Origin: Ehretia macrophylla | Lineage: Eukaryota > Streptophyta > Magnoliopsida > Boraginales > Ehretiaceae | Reading direction: 5' to 3' | DNA length: 64,000 bases | Assembly: GCA_037974665.1 (NCBI GenBank) | Contig: CM075770.1 | Coordinates: forward strand, 96,902,850 to 96,966,849 | Shown: positions 59,218-64,000 of the stretch, one piece after another | How the letters are laid out: every line of letters starts with the position of its first letter | Position numbering within the stretch: the stretch's first letter is position 1 | The notes under the pieces: model-generated | Databases searched by the model: none | What the model was told of the DNA's origin: nothing | The model's input: the letters and a program-made list of their open reading frames with translations, nothing else | Translations under genes and position numbers: made by a program

Positions 59218-59900
59218 GTATACCAATGTCAACATCAATCAAACTTGACAAAGATGAGGAAGGTAACAAGGTAGATGAAAAGCAATATCGAGGTATGATT
59301 GGAAGCCTTCTTTATTTAACTGCTTCTAAACCCAATATTGTATTTGCTGTGTGCTTATGTGCTCGTTTTCAATCTTGTCCTAAAGAGACTCACTTAAATG
59401 CTGTAAAAAAAATCATTAGATATCTTAAGGGGACTATAGATTTAGGACTGTGGTATCCGAAAGACACATCATTTGAACTTATAGGGTATTCGGATGCGGA
59501 TTATGCAGGAGATCGAGTAGATATGAAGAGTACTAGTGGATGTTGTCAATTTCTAGAACATTCATTAATCTCTTGGTCTAGTAAAAAACAAAATAATATA
59601 GCTCTCTCTACGACCGAAGCTGAATATGTATATGCCGGAAATTGTGTTGCTCAAATTCTTTGGATGAAACAAAATTTGTTAGACTATGGCCTTGTGTATG
59701 ATAGTGCGCCCATTAAATGCTCTAATACAAGTGCCATTAATCTCACTAAAAATCCCATTTAACACTCTAGAACAAAACATATTGAAATTAGGCATCATTT
59801 CATCCGCGATCATGTTCAAAAATAGGATGTTGGGCTTAACTTCATTGACTCCATGCATCAATTAGCTGATATTTTTACCAAACCATTGCATGAGAATCAA
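59214..59900 (+). pseudogene. Sirevirus RNase H
   Basis: Frame 59214-59762 contains GSLLYLTASKPNIVFAVCL, SDADYAGDRVDMKSTSG, LISWSSKKQN and STTEAEYVYAG. A stop at about 59760-59762 is followed in phase or nearly so by HSRTKHIEIRHHFIRDHV and QLADIFTKPLH to about 59900. The end of the domain is therefore preserved past one stop. Confidence 0.9.
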
Positions 59901-59937
59901 TTTTGTGTGATTAGAATAGGCTGGGCATGCTTAAAAT

Positions 59938-60960
59938 ATGATTGAAAATGCATTCTATGAAGTTTCACAAGCACAGAACTACTTCCTGGCAGAATCTGCC
60001 CAACTGGAAGAGGGTGTACCCACCGGACGACCGGTTGAGTTAACCCTCGTCCGGTGGACATGCCTCAGGCGGAAGAGGGTCTGGCATCGGTCGACTGGTA
60101 CTTGCACCCTCGTCCGGTTGCCGCACTGAAGGGCACCAAGCTTAAAAACCAAAATTTTTAAACTTCTTCAATAATTCTTTTTCTTTCAAACTCTATTAAC
60201 ATTTCTTACTCCAATTCCATCAATTCTCATCAAAATTTCCAAGCATTACCCATCACCTTTTTACTTCACTCACAAGATAAAAGCTCTCAAATCCTCAAAC
60301 CTACTCCAAAATTTTTCTTTCTCTTGAAAGTTTCGTTAAAAAAGTACTCAAATTCTTCCTTGCCCACCAAGTGTTCGACGAAATTACCAAACCAAAATTT
60401 ATTGCAAATTCTCTTATCTACTCATGGCATCATCATCTAGACAAGCATCCAAAGACAAAAGACTGCATTTAGGTTTCACACTATTGATCCATGGGATCCT
60501 ATGCATATCATCACACCGGGTGACTTCTCCAAAAAGGAAATCCTTTGGGGTAAGCGTATTGATCCTTCAGACTTTTTGGATAACACTCGTCCACATAAAT
60601 TGCTCATGTTGGTCAGTTTGAACCTTTCAATGATTCCACCTACCTTCTTGACAAATATTGTCTAGATAGACAATACATGGCTCGTGAAAATAACGACATT
60701 ATCTACATTGCTCAATGTCAATTCCGTAAGGTTCAATCTGAAGTAATTGATGATCTAGAAAACTATGACCATGGAGAAGATGGAGATGACAGCGAAGCTG
60801 CAAGTGAGAGTGACGATGGTGACCAACAAGGAAGAGATGCTCACATTGGCCGTGCAAGTTTATCTACGAGGATAAGATCTTGTCTAGCCACTCTCGAAGA
60901 AGTAAATACCAAGGTAGATAATTTGACTTTGAAAGTTGATTAGTTATCTTTAACTGTTGG
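59938..60960 (+). pseudogene. Env-like region of the Sirevirus
   Basis: After RNase H comes a stretch that is not part of a standard Copia polyprotein. A start with M-A-S-S-S-R-Q-A-S-K-D-K (60424) is followed, after a frameshift, by an acidic, coiled-coil-like frame (60677-60943) with Y-I-A-Q-C-Q-F and EDGDDSEAASESDDGDQQG. Sireviruses and some related elements carry an env-like gene here. No signal peptide or membrane segment is preserved, and the frame is broken. Confidence 0.6.
60020..60057. repeat. Inverted repeat between RNase H and the env-like frame
   Basis: CCACCGGACGA (60020-60030) and TCGTCCGGTGG (60047-60057) are perfect complements round a 16-base spacer CCGGTTGAGTTAACCC that is itself partly palindromic. 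The same CCGGACGA/CCGGTC words occur in the LTR. Confidence 0.9.
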
Positions 60961-61270
60961 AGAAGTCAACTCCGAGATGAAGGGCATAAAGACGATGCTT
61001 GAAAAACTTTATGAGAAGTTTATGAACGACTAAGCCCGTTGCTTTGAGATGAATAGGATAACCCCCATTCTTGTATTTCCTAGGCTTTGGATAATTTTTT
61101 TTCTTGCTTTACTTTGACATGCACCCTCTTTCGTTGGTTCAGGTTTTTCTGAATTCCTTCCATTAACTTGTTCTTTTGGCTTACATTGTTATATCTTGTC
61201 TTACTTTTCTTTATTTTGCTAATGACAAAAAGGGGGAAAAATTGTATAAATAATACAATAGATATATAAA

Positions 61271-61440
61271 AGCTAGCATGAAACATGTGTTAAACTTGAA
61301 CCTAAAAGAACTCATACATTGAGGGGGAGTAAGAAGTTCACATAGCTAGCATGAAACATATGTTAAACTTGAACCTAAAAGAACTCATACATTGAGGGGG
61401 AGTAAGAAGTTCACATATGCACAAGTTGAGGGGGGGAGTT
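61271..61440 (+). repeat. Tandem 73-bp repeats with polypurine tracts
   Basis: Units 61271-61343 and 61344-61416, each AGCTAGCATGAAACAT...TTGAGGGGGAGTAAG, and a third polypurine tract (TTGAGGGGGGGAGTTTT, about 61427). Such multiple polypurine-tract-like motifs upstream of the 3' LTR are characteristic of Sireviruses. The tract used for plus-strand priming is probably AAAAAAGGAGAT at 61546-61557. Confidence 0.88.
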
Positions 61441-61557
61441 TTGAACAAACTTATATCTTAGGTTCAAGCAAACTCAACATGCCCTATCTCTCTAAAACTC
61501 ATTTATGCTTACATTATTATTATTTGGGATAAGTTTTGTCATCATAAAAAAGGAGAT

Positions 61558-62764
61558 TGTTAGCCTGAGGGCCTTTTAAATCTTGATTTTGATGATTACA
61601 AACCATAAATGTGTTTAATGAGTTTGTTAAGTATGCATAAGTAAAGATGAATCAAGATTGACTCCGATTCCAAGATCATCAAGCTAAAAAATGAAGAAGA
61701 ACAACCATCAACTCAAGGAGAAGATTTGAAGAATGAAGATGGAGCTATAAGGATAGAGACAGAAGTCATAAGGGGTACCGGTTGGGACTTGACTGGGGTT
61801 TTGGGTCTTGCAAATGGTATATGCTTAACAATGATTCTCAAATATTGTTTTGAACTATTTGAAAAATGTTTTACAAAAAGTGTTCAAAAGAAACACCTTT
61901 TAAAACCCAACCCTGGTAGTTTTGGTTCCACCGGACGACCCCATGGCAACCAGTCGACCGGTGGCCAAAGGGTCGTCTGCCCGAGGACTGTCCACCGAAC
62001 GAGGGTCTCTCGACCGGTCGGCCGGCGAAACAGGGATCGACCGGTCAGGCTAAAATGCTGATTCAAAATATAGCAATTTGTGAAAGTTGGGGGCATTAAT
62101 GACACCATTTTTTTAGCTCTATTAATGTCTCTCAACTGCAAAATCTTAAGGCATTGATTCAAACCAAGCATTCTTGATTTCTTACATTATTTTCATCTTT
62201 GAATCATCATTAAGCTATATTTGTGCAAGAATTTGTGAGCATTATTGAGAGAGGAGCATTCATTGTATCTATCTACCCTAAAAGATGACTTTTATTGTGA
62301 ATCTCAAACACTTATCAAAAGAGGAAGTTAAACACTTGAAAGGAAGAATTTACTTGTCAAAGGTGTTAGAGTTAAAGCTTTGTATTGAGAAGGCTTCTTT
62401 TCTATTATAAAAGCTTGAACTACCATTGTAGTTGGTTTGTGGACTCACCAACATTTGAAAAGCCACTATAGTGAAGATTGTTGATATCCTAAGTGGGGAG
62501 CTTGGGTCGTGGACTTAGGCAGGGGCCGAACCACGCTAAAATCTCGATTTGCAATCTCTTTCTCTCAACTCTCTCTTTGCATTATTTTCTCTCACCAAGT
62601 GTTTGATAAATTGTCTCACTCACATTTTATATTGATAAAGTGCATATTTATTTAAGATTATTTTTTATTAATCATTGCTATCATATTGCCTAATCGAAAA
62701 AGTAGTATTATTGCCTATACAACCTAATTCACCCCCCTCTTAGGTTCAATTAAGGGACAACATG
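61558..62764 (+). repeat. 3' LTR of the Sirevirus
   Basis: Starts TGTTAGCCTGAGGG directly after AAAAAAGGAGAT, ends GGGACAAC(A). Matches 54241-55434 with many scattered changes. Confidence 0.9.
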
Positions 62765-62770
62765 AACTAT

Positions 62771-62965
62771 ATTCCTCGGAGTGAATAAAGTTGTGTTCTC
62801 CAAAATGAATGAAATTAGATTTCCCGAAGTGAATCAAAATTGCAAATTCCCTGAAGTGAATATAATTGCAAGTTCCTTGAAGTAAATATAATAGCAAATT
62901 CCCCGATGTGAATGGAATTAAAATTCCCTAAAGCGAATAGACCTAAATCACCGAAGTGGATACTA
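62771..62965. repeat. Degenerate minisatellite, period about 24-27 bp
   Basis: About eight units with consensus TTCCCYGAAGTGAATATAATTGCAAA, clearest at 62820-62900. Unit length drifts. It begins right after the Sirevirus 3' LTR. The minus-strand reading gives repeated Ser-Leu-x-Gly-Ile words, probably without meaning. Confidence 0.85.
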
Positions 62966-63031
62966 TTGTTGTAAAAATATGGATATTTGTAGGCAACAAT
63001 TCTAATGCGTTGTATGTCGGCTGATACTCGA

Positions 63032-63148
63032 GAGAAGAACTCAATATGATATTGAGTTGCAGGAGAAGAACTCAATACGATATTGAGTTGCAGACGCCAC
63101 GCGGAAGAATTGCATGCAAAATGTTGAAGATAGGTTTGATGAAATATT
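63032..63148. repeat. Palindrome-bearing 31-bp tandem unit, two copies, plus tail
   Basis: 63032-63062 and 63063-63093 read GAGAAGAACTCAATAYGATATTGAGTTGCAG. The core AACTCAATAT-G-ATATTGAGTT is a near-perfect palindrome. The second unit and the following 55 bp recur at 63497-63582. Confidence 0.9.
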
Positions 63149-63496
63149 GGGCAAATCGAAGGTTTGTCCATCGGGATTGGGCATGGACGAGCCTCGACCG
63201 GGCCAGCATTGATAAAAAAATGACAAAATCAAAACTTCTCCCATCGCATCATTAACTGGTGTAGGACTAAAGATCAGGTCCAGGATTCGAGTCAAATAGA
63301 CCTTCTCTCTCATCTCAGGGTGAGACAAGGAATTCAATGAAATCTTTTATGCCAGCCCAAACTAATTACTATTTTTGGAAAGGAAGGAATGCAGGAAGGG
63401 AGAAAGCCCGGGGAACTGTACTCTGCCTCTTCTATTACATTACATTACAGAGAACAAAGGGCAATAGACTTCGCTTTGATCCCTACTGCTTGAAGT
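63149..63496. other. Spacer between two copies of the palindromic repeat
   Basis: About 350 bp of more GC-balanced DNA. Around 63360-63490 the text (GGAAAGGAAGGAATGCAGG, CTGCCTCTTCTATTACATT) reads unlike the surrounding AT-rich spacer and is of the style of plant mitochondrial intergenic DNA. No gene recognised. Confidence 0.35.
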
Positions 63497-63582
63497 GAGA
63501 AGAACTCAATACGATATTGAGTTGTAGAAGCCACGCGGAAGAATTGCATGCAAAATGTTGAAGATAGTTTTGATGAAATATT
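63497..63582. repeat. Second copy of the palindromic repeat with tail
   Basis: Matches 63063-63148 with few changes, including GCCACGCGGAAGAATTGCATG. Direct orientation, 434 bp apart. Confidence 0.9.
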
Positions 63583-64000
63583 ATTTTAAATTAAAGTATC
63601 ATTATGTTGTCTTAATGATGACAACTTTGTAATGATTATGTTTTGTCATATTTTGTAATATAAATATGTATGTTTGCTTATTACATATGATAGAGAAAAA
63701 GAAAAAATCAGAAGATTGGAATGCACAACAAAAAGTAATATTCTCTTAGTTATCATATTGTTTACGTTATTATCTATATTTCACAATACGTTATCAGCAC
63801 AAACATCTGCCATAATTAGTGAAGTACATCAACAGGTATAAATAATTCTCTTCTCATTTCAATTATATTTTAGTTAAACTTTATATATTGAAATGAATTA
63901 TATCACCAAACAAGAATTTACTATTCTTGACACCTCGGGAAAAAAATTATCTGTCTTGGGTATTTTTTGCTTCAAGATGCATTTTAACATCAAATACCCA
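63583..64000. other. AT-rich spacer at the right edge
   Basis: No gene seen before the window ends. The text CACAATACGTTATCAGCAC (about 63782-63800) looks like the start of some plant LTRs but cannot be tested here. Confidence 0.4.

Larger units (their letters stand above)
54241..62764 (+). mobile_element. Sirevirus-type Copia retrotransposon (8.5 kb), decayed
   Basis: 1.2-kb LTRs, tRNA-Met primer site, gag, protease remnant, integrase, RT, RNase H, a 1.7-kb region with an env-like frame between RNase H and the 3' LTR, and a row of polypurine tracts before the 3' LTR. This last combination is typical of the plant Sirevirus genus. The LTRs contain ACCGGTCGACCGGT-type palindromes. The two LTRs differ often, roughly one base in every 10 to 15, so the insertion is not recent. 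Coding parts have several stops and shifts. The left LTR lacks its first bases (the right one starts TGTTAGCCTGAGG), and no target duplication is visible. Confidence 0.9.

Noticed and set aside
1-64000. CRISPR arrays, bacterial operons or prophage
   Set aside because: Spliced genes, plant transposons and AT-rich spacer leave no doubt about a plant nuclear origin, and no regularly spaced repeat array of that type was seen.

Overview
The window is nuclear DNA from a flowering plant. Evidence: spliced genes with GT-AG introns, a chloroplast-targeted PPR protein, a plant tRNA-Trp gene and plant lineages of Copia, long-LTR, Mutator-like, Tourist-like, Helitron and LINE elements. The bZIP gene is of the tobacco TGA1a type, so an asterid eudicot is my best guess; the sequence does not fix the species.

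Three protein genes look intact or nearly so. (1) A clade I TGA bZIP factor, plus strand, 8 coding exons, 13224-18052. (2) A minus-strand, two-exon PPR gene, 22184-24585, orthologous to Arabidopsis EMB2453 / maize PPR5; a tRNA-Trp(CCA) gene (24695-24766, minus) lies 109 bp upstream of its start codon. (3) A plus-strand, 14-exon HEAT INTOLERANT 4 (HIT4) gene, 36156-50721, giving an uninterrupted 382-residue product although intron 8 is 9,370 bp long and full of transposons.

The rest is mostly transposon-derived. 0-11 kb: a Tourist-like MITE built round a very long AAT/ATT microsatellite, a MULE-type MITE, a hAT-like region split by a 2.5-kb solo LTR with target-site duplication (TSD) AACTC, a 0.7-kb solo LTR (TSD ATTGA) and a decayed GRF zinc-finger fragment. 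18-32 kb: MITEs, a 470-bp tandem duplication, a 2.3-kb solo LTR (TSD ACAGC) and AT-rich spacer. 32-34.3 kb: a decayed Helitron Rep/helicase with a recognisable Helitron 3' end. 35.1-35.7 kb: a MULE-type MITE with a perfect 9-bp TSD in the HIT4 upstream region. HIT4 intron 8: a Pack-MULE carrying half of a CYP71-like P450 gene (39913-41239) and a Copia element (41952-48615, TSD ACAAC) whose integrase region is missing and replaced by another long-LTR copy. 51-53 kb: 5'-truncated L1-type LINE and a HARBI1-like fragment. 53-62.8 kb: another long-LTR copy cut by a Sirevirus-type Copia element with 1.2-kb LTRs, an env-like region and repeated polypurine tracts. 62.8-64 kb: a degenerate minisatellite, a repeated palindrome and spacer.

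The genes do not form a pathway. TGA acts in defence transcription, EMB2453 in plastid tRNA-gene intron splicing or stability, and HIT4 in heat-induced loosening of silent heterochromatin. The most striking points are the transposon load inside HIT4, the Pack-MULE with its P450 fragment, and a TGA factor that has lost most redox cysteines and has an in-frame TAG at the homologous end of exon 1. All coordinates were counted by hand from the sequence; family assignments rest on recognised motifs, not searches.
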